A DNA stretch of 64,000 nt from Saprospiraceae bacterium (lineage in GTDB: Bacteria; Bacteroidota; Bacteroidia; Chitinophagales; Saprospiraceae), in contig CATQHI010000005.1 of assembly GCA_958295895.1 (NCBI GenBank), positions 72,501 through 136,500 of the forward strand, read 5' to 3'. Made by a program: the position numbers and the translations under genes. Under the pieces are notes generated by a model. The model made no database searches. It saw nothing but the letters and a program-made list of their open reading frames with translations, and was not told the origin of the DNA. Position 1 is the stretch's first letter. Every line of letters begins with the position of its first letter. This document shows, piece after piece, positions 1-10,393 of this stretch.

Positions 1-1292
<1,292 letters not shown>

Positions 1293-1568
1293 TTATTTTT
1301 CTTAGGTTCGTAGGGAATCGCGTGACGTTATAATCCGTCGCTGAGGACTTATGAGTAGTAAGTAAAGTATGTGGCAGCACGCTTGTGGAAAAGTCTACCT
1401 ACGGTAAGTAGGTAGCAGGTAATTTTAGTAATCGGTCTACGGTTGAGTAGTGGATCGAAGGCACGTACGCCAGTTTACCACGGCGGTGAAAAGGCCTGAA
1501 GCTCTCTTATCGAACTTGTTGATCGTTCTTCAAAGGAACGCGGCTGCTCTGAGCAGTCTGCAAAGACT
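1293..1568 (+). other. 23S-5S spacer
   Basis: About 276 bases between the two rRNAs with no tRNA gene that I can fold. It holds a short perfect hairpin, CTACCTAC-GGTA-GTAGGTAG type, at 1395-1415, probably a processing or antitermination structure. Small ORFs crossing it have no support. Confidence 0.6.
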
Positions 1569-1678
1569 TTGGTGGCTACAGCGGGCAGGCTCACCTCTTA
1601 CCATTCCGAACAGAGAAGTTAAGCTGCCCAGCGCCGATGGTACTTGGACTGGCTCCCGGGAGAGTAGGTCGCCGCCAA
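1569..1678 (+). rRNA. 5S ribosomal RNA
   Basis: About 110 bases. The ends TTGGTGGC and GCCGCCAA pair as the terminal helix with one wobble. The central CCATTCCGAACAGAGAAGTT is the classic 5S loop B/C sequence, and the 3' arm has the usual GGGAGAGTAGG. It lies downstream of 23S on the same strand, closing the rRNA operon. Confidence 0.95.
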
Positions 1679-1684
1679 TTTTAT

Positions 1685-1721
1685 GGGAAGCCTCCCCGCT
1701 ACGCTAGCGGGGGGGCTTCCC
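1685..1721. terminator. rRNA operon terminator hairpin
   Basis: Long near-perfect GC-rich inverted repeat (GGGAAGCC..CCCCGCT / AGCGGGG..GGCTTCCC, loop ACGCT) seven bases after the 5S gene. There is no T-run, so it may work as a transcript end or processing structure. It also faces the end of uvrA, coming from the other side. Confidence 0.75.
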
Positions 1722-1750
1722 TCGTTGAGGGCCAGCAGCAGCGGCCGACT

Positions 1751-4576
1751 CTACGATAAGTACCGTCCAGTATAACTCCCCGCCACTCCAGCCAGCTCCT
1801 CCGGCCGGCCCTGAAATACCAGGTACCCCCCATCCCGGCCCCCCTCAGGACCCAGGTCGATCACATAGTCCGCCGACTTGATCACGTCGATATTGTGCTC
1901 CACAATCAGCACCGTATGCCCATTCTCGACCAATGCATTGAGCGCCGTCAGCAGCACCCGCACATCATCAAAGTGCAGTCCCGTAGTGGGCTCGTCGAAG
2001 ATGAACAGGATATGCTCCCCCGCCTTCTCCTTCGTCAGGAAGCTAGCTAGCTTCACCCGCTGTGCTTCTCCGCCGGATAGGGTAGCGCTTGACTGCCCGA
2101 GCGTCACGTAGCCCAATCCCACATCCTGCAGTGGTTGTAGCTTCTTAGCTACATCACTCTCCTCGGCAAAGAACTCAATGGCCTCGTCTATGCTCAGATT
2201 AAGGATCTCTGCAATATGCTTACCATTATACTGCACATCCAGAATTTCCTTTTTAAAGCGGGCGCCATTACACTCTTCGCACACCAGCCGCACATCAGCC
2301 AGGAACTGCATTTCCACCACCTGCTCGCCCTCCCCCTTACAAGTCGGGCACCGGCCTCCATCGACGTTGAAGCTAAAGAAGCTTGGCTTGTAACCCCGGA
2401 TTTTTGCCAGTTGCTGCTTCACCATCAGGTTGCGGATGGCATCGTAGGCTCCGACGTAGGTCACCGGGTTGGAGCGGCTACTCTTGCCGATCGGACTCTG
2501 GTTGACCATTTCTACCTGGGTGATCAGCTTCGTATCACCCTCCAGGCTGGTAAACGGTCCGGGCGCCTGCGAGGTCCCCTCACCTAGCTCACGCCGTAGG
2601 GCAGGGTAGAGGATACCCTTGATCAGACTCGTCTTCCCACTACCCGACACGCCGGAAACCACCGTGATGGCATTCAGCGGCACCTGCACGTCGATCTTCT
2701 TTAGGTTATGCATCCGCGCGCCCGTCAGCTTGAGCCAGTTCGTGAGGCGGCGACGCTCGGCCGGGGGCTCGATAGCCATGGTGCCATTCATGTACTTCGT
2801 GGTCAGGCTCTCCGTGGCCTCGTCGTAGATCGCTTCGTAGGGACCAGCGAAGATCACCTCTCCACCGAATACTCCAGCCTTCGGTCCGATATCGATCAGG
2901 TAATCGGCCGCGGCGATGATGCCCTCCTCGTGCTCTACGACCAGTACGGTATTACCCAGGTCACGCAGGCGCCGTAACACCGCGACCAGCCGCTCCGTAT
3001 CCCGGGGGTGTAGTCCTACACTAGGCTCATCCAGAATGTACAGACTCGCCGTGAGGTTACTACCCAGCGTACGCGTCAGGTTGATGCGCTGGCTCTCCCC
3101 CCCAGACAGCGTATTGCTGAGCCGGTTAATGGTTAGGTAGCTCAACCCCAGATCCATCATACTCTGTAGCCGGTTGTTGATCTCCAGCAGTAGGCGGCGG
3201 GCAATGGTCGTATCGTGCTCGTTGAGGTTCAACTCCTGAAAGTGACGTTGCAGCAGGTCGATCGGAAGGTCCACTAGCTCCGTGATTGCCTTGCCGTCGA
3301 TTTTTACGTAGCCGGCTTCCTTCCGTAATCTTCCCCCCCGGCAGGTCGGACAAAGCGTACGCCCCCGGTAGCGGGCCAGCATCACCCGGTTCTGAATCTT
3401 GTAGAGCTTCTTCTGTAAGTCCTCAAAAAAGGCATGGATACCGCCCACGTGTCGGTTACCATCCCAGAGCTCCCGCTTCTGAGCCTCGGTCAGATCACCG
3501 TAGGCGGTATGTACTGGGAAGTCGAAGCGATTGGCCATCCGTAAGAAGTTGCGCTGCCACTCCCCGTAGGTATTGCCCGACCAGGGAGCCACCGCGCCCT
3601 CGTACACCGAGAGGCTCGGATTGGGTACAACCTTATCCTCATCGATGCCCATCGTACGGCTAAAGCCTTCGCAAGTCGGGCAGGCTCCGAAGGGATTGTT
3701 ATAGTTGAATAGCGCCGGCGAAGGCTCCAGAAAGGTCATCCCGTCCAGGGCGAAGCGGTTGTTAAAGGCCTCCCATGCCCCGCCCTCCTCACTCACGATC
3801 ACCTCCCCGTCCCCCTCCGTAAAGGCCGTCTGCACCGAGTCGGCGATCCGCTTCGTATTCTCCTCATCGTCGGTCCGCACCACGAAGCGGTCCACGAGCA
3901 CCATCATTTCTTCCTCGGTTTCCAGCGCGTTGAGCACCTTCTCCAGGCTCGGCCGGTCGGATTCCAGCACGTCGTCGATCTGCTGGGGCTCGTCATCCAC
4001 CAGTACGCGGGTGTAACCCTTCTGCTGTAGCAGTTCCAGCTCCCGACGTAGGGTGCGATCACCGTAGGTACGGGGCACCGGGGCGTAGAGGTACAGCCTA
4101 CTTCCTTCCTCCCGGGAGGTGATGTAGTCCACCACGTCGGTCACCGTATGCCGCTTCACCTCCTCCCCGCTGATGGGACTGTAGGTACGGCCCACGCGTG
4201 CGTAGAGCAGGCGCAGGTAGTCGTAGATTTCGGTCAGCGTGCCCACTGTAGAGCGCGCATTAGCCGTCGTCGTCTTCTGCTCGATCGCGATGGCCGGACA
4301 GATTCCACGGATATAGTCCACCTCCGGCTTTTTCATCCGCATCAGGAACTGCCGGGCGTAGCTGCTTAGCGACTCTACGTACCGCCGCTGCCCCTCGGCA
4401 AAGAGCGTGTCCATCGTGATACTCGACTTCCCGCTGCCACTCACTCCGGTCACCACCACTAGTTGGTTCTTAGGAATTGTGAGGTCTATATCCTTCAGGT
4501 TATTGGCCTTCGCTCCCTTAATAAAAATGGCGGTACGCAGGTCGGCCGCCGTCTGCTCGTTTCGGTTCGTGGACAT
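1751..4576 (-). CDS. uvrA: UvrABC system subunit A (excinuclease ATPase)
   Basis: DNA damage recognition ATPase of nucleotide excision repair, 941 residues, the normal family length. Two ABC modules are visible: Walker A GVSGSGKSS at residues 44-52 and GVSGSGKTS near 640; signatures LSGGESQRINL near 494 and LSGGEAQRVKL near 834. Zinc-binding CPTC pairs occur in the N-terminal half, and the zinc finger starting CPTCKGEGE lies near 745. I chose the ATG at 4576 (MSTNRNEQ). The ORF is open upstream to 4687, but those extra 37 residues are unlike UvrA and contain a copy of the dispersed 18-bp repeat (4630-4647), so they are more likely 5' leader. The gene is divergent from the acyltransferase and convergent with the rRNA operon. 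Confidence 0.97.
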   Translation of the reverse strand: MSTNRNEQTAADLRTAIFIKGAKANNLKDIDLTIPKNQLVVVTGVSGSGKSSITMDTLFAEGQRRYVESLSSYARQFLMRMKKPEVDYIRGICPAIAIEQKTTTANARSTVGTLTEIYDYLRLLYARVGRTYSPISGEEVKRHTVTDVVDYITSREEGSRLYLYAPVPRTYGDRTLRRELELLQQKGYTRVLVDDEPQQIDDVLESDRPSLEKVLNALETEEEMMVLVDRFVVRTDDEENTKRIADSVQTAFTEGDGEVIVSEEGGAWEAFNNRFALDGMTFLEPSPALFNYNNPFGACPTCEGFSRTMGIDEDKVVPNPSLSVYEGAVAPWSGNTYGEWQRNFLRMANRFDFPVHTAYGDLTEAQKRELWDGNRHVGGIHAFFEDLQKKLYKIQNRVMLARYRGRTLCPTCRGGRLRKEAGYVKIDGKAITELVDLPIDLLQRHFQELNLNEHDTTIARRLLLEINNRLQSMMDLGLSYLTINRLSNTLSGGESQRINLTRTLGSNLTASLYILDEPSVGLHPRDTERLVAVLRRLRDLGNTVLVVEHEEGIIAAADYLIDIGPKAGVFGGEVIFAGPYEAIYDEATESLTTKYMNGTMAIEPPAERRRLTNWLKLTGARMHNLKKIDVQVPLNAITVVSGVSGSGKTSLIKGILYPALRRELGEGTSQAPGPFTSLEGDTKLITQVEMVNQSPIGKSSRSNPVTYVGAYDAIRNLMVKQQLAKIRGYKPSFFSFNVDGGRCPTCKGEGEQVVEMQFLADVRLVCEECNGARFKKEILDVQYNGKHIAEILNLSIDEAIEFFAEESDVAKKLQPLQDVGLGYVTLGQSSATLSGGEAQRVKLASFLTKEKAGEHILFIFDEPTTGLHFDDVRVLLTALNALVENGHTVLIVEHNIDVIKSADYVIDLGPEGGRDGGYLVFQGRPEELAGVAGSYTGRYLS

Positions 4577-4629
4577 AGGGTGGGAACGAGCGGGCCGGGG
4601 GTGGGGTTTCGTGCACCAGGTGGCAAAAT

Positions 4630-4647
4630 GGGCGGGGCCGCAGGTGC
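4630..4647 (-). repeat. Dispersed 18-bp repeat, copy 1 (upstream of uvrA)
   Basis: Exact consensus GCACCTGCGGCCCCGCCC read on the minus strand, about 54 bases upstream of the uvrA start codon and in the same sense as uvrA. It is followed by ATTTTG in that direction. Confidence 0.85.
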
Positions 4648-4726
4648 GCACAACAGTAGAGGGGCCGGCAGGTATGATACGGCGCACTTTATCCGTTCTA
4701 TTGCGGTAACCCGACGTGGTGAGCTG

Positions 4727-4734
4727 TACTTTTG
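4727..4734 (+). promoter_or_regulatory. Bacteroidota -7 promoter box TACTTTTG
   Basis: Exact match to TAnnTTTG. Transcription would begin near 4739, downstream of the GTG at 4716. This argues for the later GTG start (4800) of the acyltransferase and a leader of about 60 bases. The -33 TTG is weak (spacing 23). Confidence 0.55.
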
Positions 4735-4799
4735 CGGCATTTCCTGCGAAAGACGCCTACCAAACTGCCCCTAACGTACCCTATGAATCAAACCCTTAC

Positions 4800-6605
4800 G
4801 TGAAGTACAGAACCGATATAGATGGGCTGCGGGCGCTCGCAGTAGTCTCCGTGATCCTCTTCCACCTGGGGTTTTTACCCAACGGCTACCTGGGCGTCGA
4901 CGTCTTCTTCGTCATCAGTGGCTACCTGATCACCAGTATCGTGTACCGGGAGTCGGAGCAGGATAAGTTCTCCATCACGCACTTCTACATGCGGCGCATC
5001 CGGCGCATTATTCCGCTGGTGCTCTTCATTACGGCGGTAGCCTTCGTACTCGGGCTCTGGCTGATGCTACCCGACGACTTCGAAAACCTCTGCCAGGCCA
5101 TCGTCGCCTCCAACGTCTCGGCCAACAATATCTTGATGTACATCACCTCCTCGGACTACTGGGCGGTGAAGAATGACTACAAGCCACTGATGCACACCTG
5201 GAGCCTGGGCATCGAGGAGCAGTTTTACCTGTTGTACCCCTTTCTGTTTTACTTCTTCAAGGGCAGTAAGGTGCACCGGGTGAAGTACATTCTCATTGCG
5301 CTGACGGCGCTATCCCTGGGGGCCTTCCTGCTGCAGGACAACGTGGCGGCTAAATTCTACTTCATCCAGTACCGCTTTTTCGAGCTCGCCATTGGAGGGC
5401 TGGGGGCTATTCTGTTTCGGGACGCGATCGTGAAGAACTACCGGACGGGGCGGTTTCTGCTGTACGCCCTCCTGGCCCTGGTGGCGGTGATCCTGTATTT
5501 CCCCATTATTCCAAGTAACGATGTCAAGGTACTGCTGACTACAATGCTCACCGTAGGTCTGCTGATCGTCGGTAAGGAGTATTTCGATAAGGATGCCCTT
5601 TACCAGGGCTTGATGTCAAATCCGGTGGCCCGCTACATCGGCATGATCAGCTACAGCCTCTACATGTGGCATCAGCTCGTTTTCGCCTTCGCCCGCTACG
5701 CTTTCCTGGACGAGATCACGCCGCCGTGGGCCGTGGCGCTCTCCGCCCTCACCTTCGTGCTCTCTATCGCTACCTACTACGGCATCGAGAATACCTTCCG
5801 GCAGCGGCGGGTCATGGCTACGCGCACGGTACTCGTTACCACCGCCGCGGCCTTTCTGGTCACTACGGTAGGGGCCTTCTACGTCTATACGCTGGGCGGG
5901 GTAATCCGGGACTACCCCGTACTGGGGCTTACCCGTGCCGAGGTAGCTAAGGAGCAAAAGTTCCTCAGTGGCGGAGGCGGTATTCACATTCGCTACAACG
6001 AACGCATCCGCGATATTGACCGGGGCTTCGATGACCTGAGTAAGATCAACACCCTGGTGATGGGCAACAGCTTCGGCCGTGACGCCGCTAACATCCTGCT
6101 CGAATCAGAGGTAGCCGATGAACTCGAGGTGCGCTACTTCGAGATCGGTAGGGCGATGGACGACGACTCCCTAGCCATCCGTATGCAACAGGCCGATAAG
6201 ATCTTTATTGGTGCTCAGGGTCCTCTCAGCAAAGATTGGCTCACCGAGCTCGAGCAGCGGTACGATTTTAAGATCGATCGCAACAAGATTTGGGTCATCG
6301 GCACCAAGGACTTCGGGTTCAGTAGCGGTATCCACTATAACCGGATCGATGCCGATACCGACTTCACCACCTACCGTACCCGCATGGAGGACCACGCTAC
6401 GGTACGCAATGCAGCCCTGAAATCCGAGTGGCAGGATCGCTACATCGACCTCATCGATCTGCTGGGTGATCAACACGGCAATATTTTGGTCTTTACTCCC
6501 GAGGGTAAGCTCATCAGTCAGGATACCGAGCACCTTACGAAGTACGGGGCTCAGTACATTGCCGAGCGCCTGAATGAACGTCTGAGAGAGATCGTCAATA
6601 GCTAA
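4800..6605 (+). CDS. Membrane acyltransferase 3 (OafA/YrhL type) with SGNH domain
   Basis: Probably O-acetylates a cell-surface or extracellular glycan. The first ~370 residues form an acyltransferase-3 domain with about ten hydrophobic segments and the typical VDVFFVISGYLIT start; the conserved His of that family lies in the first helix (ILFHLGFLPNGYLG). A periplasmic SGNH-like part follows: the Ser block reads VMGNSFGRD near residue 420 and the C-terminal Asp/His block reads EHLTKYGAQY near 577. The usual GDSH/GNSH His is Phe here, so hydrolase or transferase activity of this domain is uncertain. 601 residues from GTG 4800. A GTG at 4716 is also in frame but lies upstream of the best promoter box. 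The gene stands alone. Confidence 0.85.
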   Translation: MKYRTDIDGLRALAVVSVILFHLGFLPNGYLGVDVFFVISGYLITSIVYRESEQDKFSITHFYMRRIRRIIPLVLFITAVAFVLGLWLMLPDDFENLCQAIVASNVSANNILMYITSSDYWAVKNDYKPLMHTWSLGIEEQFYLLYPFLFYFFKGSKVHRVKYILIALTALSLGAFLLQDNVAAKFYFIQYRFFELAIGGLGAILFRDAIVKNYRTGRFLLYALLALVAVILYFPIIPSNDVKVLLTTMLTVGLLIVGKEYFDKDALYQGLMSNPVARYIGMISYSLYMWHQLVFAFARYAFLDEITPPWAVALSALTFVLSIATYYGIENTFRQRRVMATRTVLVTTAAAFLVTTVGAFYVYTLGGVIRDYPVLGLTRAEVAKEQKFLSGGGGIHIRYNERIRDIDRGFDDLSKINTLVMGNSFGRDAANILLESEVADELEVRYFEIGRAMDDDSLAIRMQQADKIFIGAQGPLSKDWLTELEQRYDFKIDRNKIWVIGTKDFGFSSGIHYNRIDADTDFTTYRTRMEDHATVRNAALKSEWQDRYIDLIDLLGDQHGNILVFTPEGKLISQDTEHLTKYGAQYIAERLNERLREIVNS

Positions 6606-6653
6606 CGGAGTCCGCTACTTCACCGAACCAAATTATAGAGTGGCAGGCTACAC

Positions 6654-6699
6654 CCACCAGTCTGACACTTCAAGTAACCGGTCAGACTGATTTCTGGTG
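6654..6699. terminator. Inverted repeat after the acyltransferase gene
   Basis: AGTCTGAC (6659-6666) and GTCAGACT (6681-6688) pair, with an outer CACCAG/CTGGTG pair. There is no clean T-run. It may be a weak terminator or an operator for the following lipoprotein gene. Confidence 0.4.
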
Positions 6700-6758
6700 C
6701 CAAACGCATTGTGGCTTCACGGTGGATGATGGCCCGGTCATGTTAAGTAGATTAGCAA

Positions 6759-7888
6759 ATGCGCCTGCTTCTCCTTTCTTTGGGTCTCCTACTGTGTACT
6801 TGCTCCACACCGGGTTCCTCCGCACCTGCTACCGAGCCCCCTCCCCGAACTGCCGCTCGGGTGGATACCGGGGTAGTTATCTCCCGCACCGCTTACGCCG
6901 AAAAGTTGGAGGGCTTTTGGTTGGGACAATGTAATGTATTGCCAACTGGACCGGGCTGGTGACGGAAATGGATAAGATCGGCAACATCGGCGAGCTACAG
7001 ACCGAAGCCTTCTACACCCGCGCCGACTGGGGTAAGCCCGACCAGCCGAGCATCTGGGGGCAAGGCGTACCGAGTGACCTATCGCCTACCATCGACTTCG
7101 TGTTCGTAGGTCCGGACAGTGTGTGGGGCTCGGACGACGATACCGACCTGGAGTATATGTACCAGGAACTACTCCATAGCCACGCGACCAGTGTGCTCAC
7201 TCCCGAACAGATCAGGGCGGGCTGGCTCAAACACATCGCCGAAGAGGAGGAAAATTACCTCTGGGTAGCCAACCAGCGTGCGCTCGACCTGATGCACGAG
7301 GGCATACTACCCCTCGCCACCGGATACCCCGAGCGGAACGAACATTACGATATGATCGATGCGCAACTGACGACCGAGCTATTCGGACTCTACGCGCCGC
7401 TCCGTCCTGATGTCGCTTTACGGATGGCTGAGCTACCGATTCGGACCGTGGCGCGCCAGAACGCTGCCTGGATCGCCGACTTCTACATAGTGATGTACGC
7501 GCTAGCCGCCGGAGTCGATACGCTGCAACCGCTCGGCCCACAACTACGGGCTAACGCAACTCAGGCACGCACTCACCTGCCGGATACCTCCTATGCCGCC
7601 AAGATGTACGACTATACGCTGGCGCAATACCGGACGGGACAGCCCTGGGAGACAACGCGTGATGCGATTTACCAACGCTACCAGGTAGAGAGCGCGGACG
7701 GCTACGACCTTACTGCCCGGCAGCTACACTGCAACCGCACGCGGCGAAACTTTCCCAACAACGGGGTGGACACCTTTGCTGCCATGGCGCGCAAGGGGGT
7801 GGAGATCGTCGACCGGGTAGTTACCGAAGAGCTGGGTGGTGAGGTACTAGCAGCTGAGGATAGTTGGCGCATGCCTACAGAACGGTAA
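6759..7888 (+). pseudogene. ADP-ribosylglycohydrolase family lipoprotein, frameshifted and internally deleted
   Basis: Starts as a lipoprotein (lipobox ending in Cys within LLLCTCST). The N-terminal segment ends GFWLGQC at 6932. The expected continuation IANWTGLVTEMDKIG resumes at 6938 in another frame. The break is a perfect tandem duplication of AATGT (6928-6932, 6933-6937), a net +5 shift that stops the protein at 6962. Downstream the family sequence is good until LHCN, then jumps to RTRRNFPNNGVDTF near 7732. Relatives, as I recall them, carry about 70-90 residues at that point, including the C-terminal metal-binding Asp motif (GWDSDN type). So this looks like a dead gene with two independent lesions. 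The 309-residue downstream frame could still be translated but would lack signal and metal site. Confidence 0.75.
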
Positions 7889-7934
7889 TCTCCAAGCAAG
7901 CATAGTACCCCGAAGACTGGAGACCGATTTATCG

Positions 7935-8504
7935 CTAGCTCAGTACATCCACTTTACCGGAACCTAGATTGTAGTAGGCCGGTACGATACGCACCTTGCC
8001 GCCCTCTACGGCCTGGCGGATGATCTCACTACGCTCCTGCAAATCCTTAGCGGTCAGTCGGGCATTTTCCTTTACTACCTCGTTAACGGAGGCACCGTCG
8101 GGGGCCGCCTCGATGGCCGGGGTGATGTGGCCGACCAGGTGGTTGAGGTTCTCCCCGTTGTCGCCTCCCTTCATGGCGGCGGTGACTGCTCCGCAGCTCT
8201 CGTGACCGAGCACCATGATGATGCCCGTACCCAGGTTGGCCACGGCATACTCGATACTGGCGATGCTAGAACTATTAGCGATGTTACCGGCTACGCGGAT
8301 GACAAAGAGCTCGCCCAGTCCGGCGTCAAAGGCAAACTCGGGCACCACGCGGCTATCGGCGCAGCTCAATATGATGGCGTAGGGCTCCTGACCGGAGGTG
8401 AGTGCGCTGCGGCGATTGGAATCCTGAAGTTGGCCGTCGAGTTTATCGGCGACGAAGCGGGCATTGCCCTCCTGGAGGCGGGTGAGAACTTGATCCTGAT
8501 TCAT
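7935..8504 (-). CDS. Beta-class carbonic anhydrase
   Basis: Interconverts carbon dioxide and bicarbonate. 189 residues with the full beta-class zinc site: Cys48, the Asp50/Arg52 dyad (CADSR), His101 and Cys104 (HESC). No signal peptide, so cytoplasmic. I chose the ATG at 8504 (MNQDQV); the open frame to 8645 is leader sequence and contains an exact promoter box at 8582-8589. The gene is divergent from the SDR gene, sharing a 147-base intergenic region. The C-terminal VRIVPAYYNLGSGKVDVL block is typical of the family. Confidence 0.94.
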   Translation of the reverse strand: MNQDQVLTRLQEGNARFVADKLDGQLQDSNRRSALTSGQEPYAIILSCADSRVVPEFAFDAGLGELFVIRVAGNIANSSSIASIEYAVANLGTGIIMVLGHESCGAVTAAMKGGDNGENLNHLVGHITPAIEAAPDGASVNEVVKENARLTAKDLQERSEIIRQAVEGGKVRIVPAYYNLGSGKVDVLS

Positions 8505-8581
8505 AGTGGGTACGATTGGGTGACGGTGGTGGTACGATAGGAACGGCAATATGTTTAATCCACCTACTAACAGGGTGTAGC

Positions 8582-8613
8582 CAAAAGTACCCGGCAGCCG
8601 AACCAATGACCAA
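8582..8613 (-). promoter_or_regulatory. Promoter of the carbonic anhydrase gene
   Basis: On the minus strand TTGG (8610-8613), 20-base spacer, TACTTTTG (8582-8589): a good fit to the Bacteroidota sigma consensus. Predicted leader about 70 bases. Confidence 0.65.
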
Positions 8614-8651
8614 GGCCTCCGGTAAAATGATAAACATCCAACCAACTGACT

Positions 8652-9509
8652 ATGAACCGACTAGCCAATAAAGTAGCCCTGGTGACGGGCGGTGCCACCG
8701 GCATCGGCGAGGCCATCTCCAAACTCTTCGCCCGCGAGGGCGCGCGCGTAGTGGTCGCAGGCCTACCCGATGATCCGGTCGACAAGGTCGCCAACGAAAT
8801 CCGGCAGAACGGCGGCGATGCCATCGGCTTTACCGGTGACATTAGCTTCCTGGAAGTAGCCAACGAGTGCGTACAGCGTACTACGGACACCTACGGACAA
8901 CTGGACATCCTGATCAACAACGCCGGCGTGTTCGTCGAGACCAACGAGGTGCAGGATTACACGGAGCATGCTTTCGACTATATGCTACGCAACAACGTGC
9001 GCTCTACCTTCATCATGACCAAGGCCGCGCTGCCCGCGCTACAGAAGACGAAGGGGAATATTGTCATTGCCGGCTCCGAGGCGGGCGTGCTCGGTATCCC
9101 ACAGAATGCGGCGTACGGCGGCACCAAGGCCTTCAACATGGCCTTCGCCAAGGGGGTAGCCGGTGAGCAGGCGGCCCACGGGGTGCGGTGTAATGTCGTC
9201 GGCCCCGGACCCATCGATACGGCGTGGACGCACAAGGAAACCGGCCCCATGAACAAGAAGATGGAGAAGCTCAATAACCAGGCTAACCTGATGGGCCGCC
9301 GCGGCACACCGGAGGAAGTTGCTAACGTGTACCTCTTTCTGGCCTCCGCCGAGGCGAGCTACGTGACCGGCGCCGTGTATATGGTTGACGGCGGCATCAC
9401 CATCGGTAAGGGCCCCGCGGGCGATCAAGCCGATAGCTCCTTTAAGGAGGAACCGGAGCAGGACCTCAATCTGCAACACGGGATGGAGGGGCACACCGCC
9501 ATCCGCTGA
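8652..9509 (+). CDS. SDR-family oxidoreductase (classical short-chain dehydrogenase)
   Basis: NAD(P)-dependent Rossmann enzyme, 285 residues. TGGATGIG at 12-19 is the cofactor loop, NNAG near 90 the central motif, and YGGTK near 155-159 the catalytic Tyr/Lys, with the Ser in SEAG before it. The family ends near VDGGITIG; here a further ~30 hydrophilic residues with Gln/Glu/His follow. The substrate cannot be told. Monocistronic: divergent from the carbonic anhydrase and closed by a strong terminator at 9521-9555. Confidence 0.92.
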   Translation: MNRLANKVALVTGGATGIGEAISKLFAREGARVVVAGLPDDPVDKVANEIRQNGGDAIGFTGDISFLEVANECVQRTTDTYGQLDILINNAGVFVETNEVQDYTEHAFDYMLRNNVRSTFIMTKAALPALQKTKGNIVIAGSEAGVLGIPQNAAYGGTKAFNMAFAKGVAGEQAAHGVRCNVVGPGPIDTAWTHKETGPMNKKMEKLNNQANLMGRRGTPEEVANVYLFLASAEASYVTGAVYMVDGGITIGKGPAGDQADSSFKEEPEQDLNLQHGMEGHTAIR

Positions 9510-9520
9510 GCCTAAATGAG

Positions 9521-9555
9521 AAAGGTCCGACACCGGGAGGTGTCGGACCTTTTTT
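9521..9555. terminator. Bidirectional intrinsic terminator
   Basis: AAAGGTCCGACACC - GGGA - GGTGTCGGACCTTTTTT: a perfect stem with an A-run on one side and a T-run on the other. It serves the SDR gene and the convergent small-protein array. Confidence 0.92.
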
Positions 9556-9576
9556 CACCATGATTAGGCAAGGTAT

Positions 9577-9906
9577 TTAGATCTCGTTGGCTGCCTCGAT
9601 CAGTTTCTGACCGAGTTGGCTGATCTTTTGCGCGTCGGTGCCACTGGCCTTATCGGCGAAGGCGACGGTGTGCTGACCTACGGAATCAAGCTTCTGCCGG
9701 AGTTCCAGGCTATCGGGATCGTCGCCGCTAGTGAGCATGCTTTCGAGCTCGCGCAGTTCGCCAGCTAAGTTTTTCAGCGCAGGGTCATCGCTCCCGTTTA
9801 GGGTGGTGATCCAACTGTTAATATTGGTCGACGCGTTGGGTTTTGCCCGCTGTAATCCCTGATCGAGGGAGTCGATAGTAGCGTCGAGTTGTGCAGTGTG
9901 TGCCAT
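9577..9906 (-). CDS. Small helical protein of unknown function, paralogue A
   Basis: 109 residues, no signal peptide, no cysteine, hydrophilic and predicted helical. Shares with its two neighbours an N-terminal LDxTIxxL block, AKxxAS, a conserved Trp in WI, a middle IA/LA-xxLxxL heptad-like segment, and a C-terminal LGxxL..AA.E ending. Most diverged of the three in the third quarter (SVGQHTVAFADKASG against SLGQQTTAAAGRAEG). Last gene of a minus-strand run of three and ends 22 bases before a strong terminator. I recognise no family. Confidence 0.82.
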   Translation of the reverse strand: MAHTAQLDATIDSLDQGLQRAKPNASTNINSWITTLNGSDDPALKNLAGELRELESMLTSGDDPDSLELRQKLDSVGQHTVAFADKASGTDAQKISQLGQKLIEAANEI

Positions 9907-9945
9907 AGTTCGTTACGTTTTCGGGTACTGAAATCTGTGGTGTGC

Positions 9946-10275
9946 CTAAAGGCTCTCGGCGGCATCGGTCAGTTGCTGGCCAAGTTCCTTGATCTTCTCG
10001 GCGGTGGCACCTTCGGCCTGCTTGGCGGCGGTGGTGGTATGCTTACCGAGGGAAGTCATTGCCTTCTTGACTTTGGCGGAATCAATCTCTTTCTGACCGA
10101 GTAACTCTTTGAGCTTCTCGAGCTCGTCGGCTATTTTTCCTAGGGCGGGAGTGTCGGAATCATTAAGGGCGTCAATCCAGCTGCCGATGCTGCGGCTGGC
10201 ACCGGTCTTTGCCTTATCGAGGCCTTTGCCGAGCGAGTCGATGGTGGAGTCGAGGTGTTGGTTCTGATTAGCCAT
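9946..10275 (-). CDS. Small helical protein of unknown function, paralogue B
   Basis: 109 residues and Lys/Glu-rich. Core features: LDSTIDSLGKGLDKAK, the GSWIDAL motif with the shared Trp, and SLGKHTTTAAKQAEG. It lies 39 bases upstream of paralogue A and has the only AT-rich upstream gap of the array (10276-10393), which probably carries a promoter for B and A. It resembles general small helical stress or chaperone-like proteins in composition only; no function can be assigned from sequence. Confidence 0.82.
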   Translation of the reverse strand: MANQNQHLDSTIDSLGKGLDKAKTGASRSIGSWIDALNDSDTPALGKIADELEKLKELLGQKEIDSAKVKKAMTSLGKHTTTAAKQAEGATAEKIKELGQQLTDAAESL

Positions 10276-10393
10276 ATGGTATACGGGTTGTTTGCAGTCT
10301 AAGCTTCCTCTTCCAACTATTGTTCAAATAAATAACTTTTTAAAACAAAGGTGATTTTTGTGAACTATTTATCAGATATCAAAAGGTTAGCTG
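10276..10393 (-). promoter_or_regulatory. AT-rich gap, probable promoter for paralogues B and A
   Basis: 118 bases, far richer in A/T than the surroundings. On the minus strand it contains CACCTTTG and TTTATTTG, each one base off TAnnTTTG. The exact start site is not clear. Confidence 0.35.

Noticed and set aside
1293-1568. tRNA genes in the rRNA spacer
   Set aside because: No cloverleaf or T-loop GTTCRANNC found in the 23S-5S spacer; the 16S-23S spacer is outside the window.
4648-4687. N-terminal extension of uvrA to 4687
   Set aside because: Extra residues are unlike UvrA and overlap the 18-bp repeat; ATG 4576 gives the normal family start.
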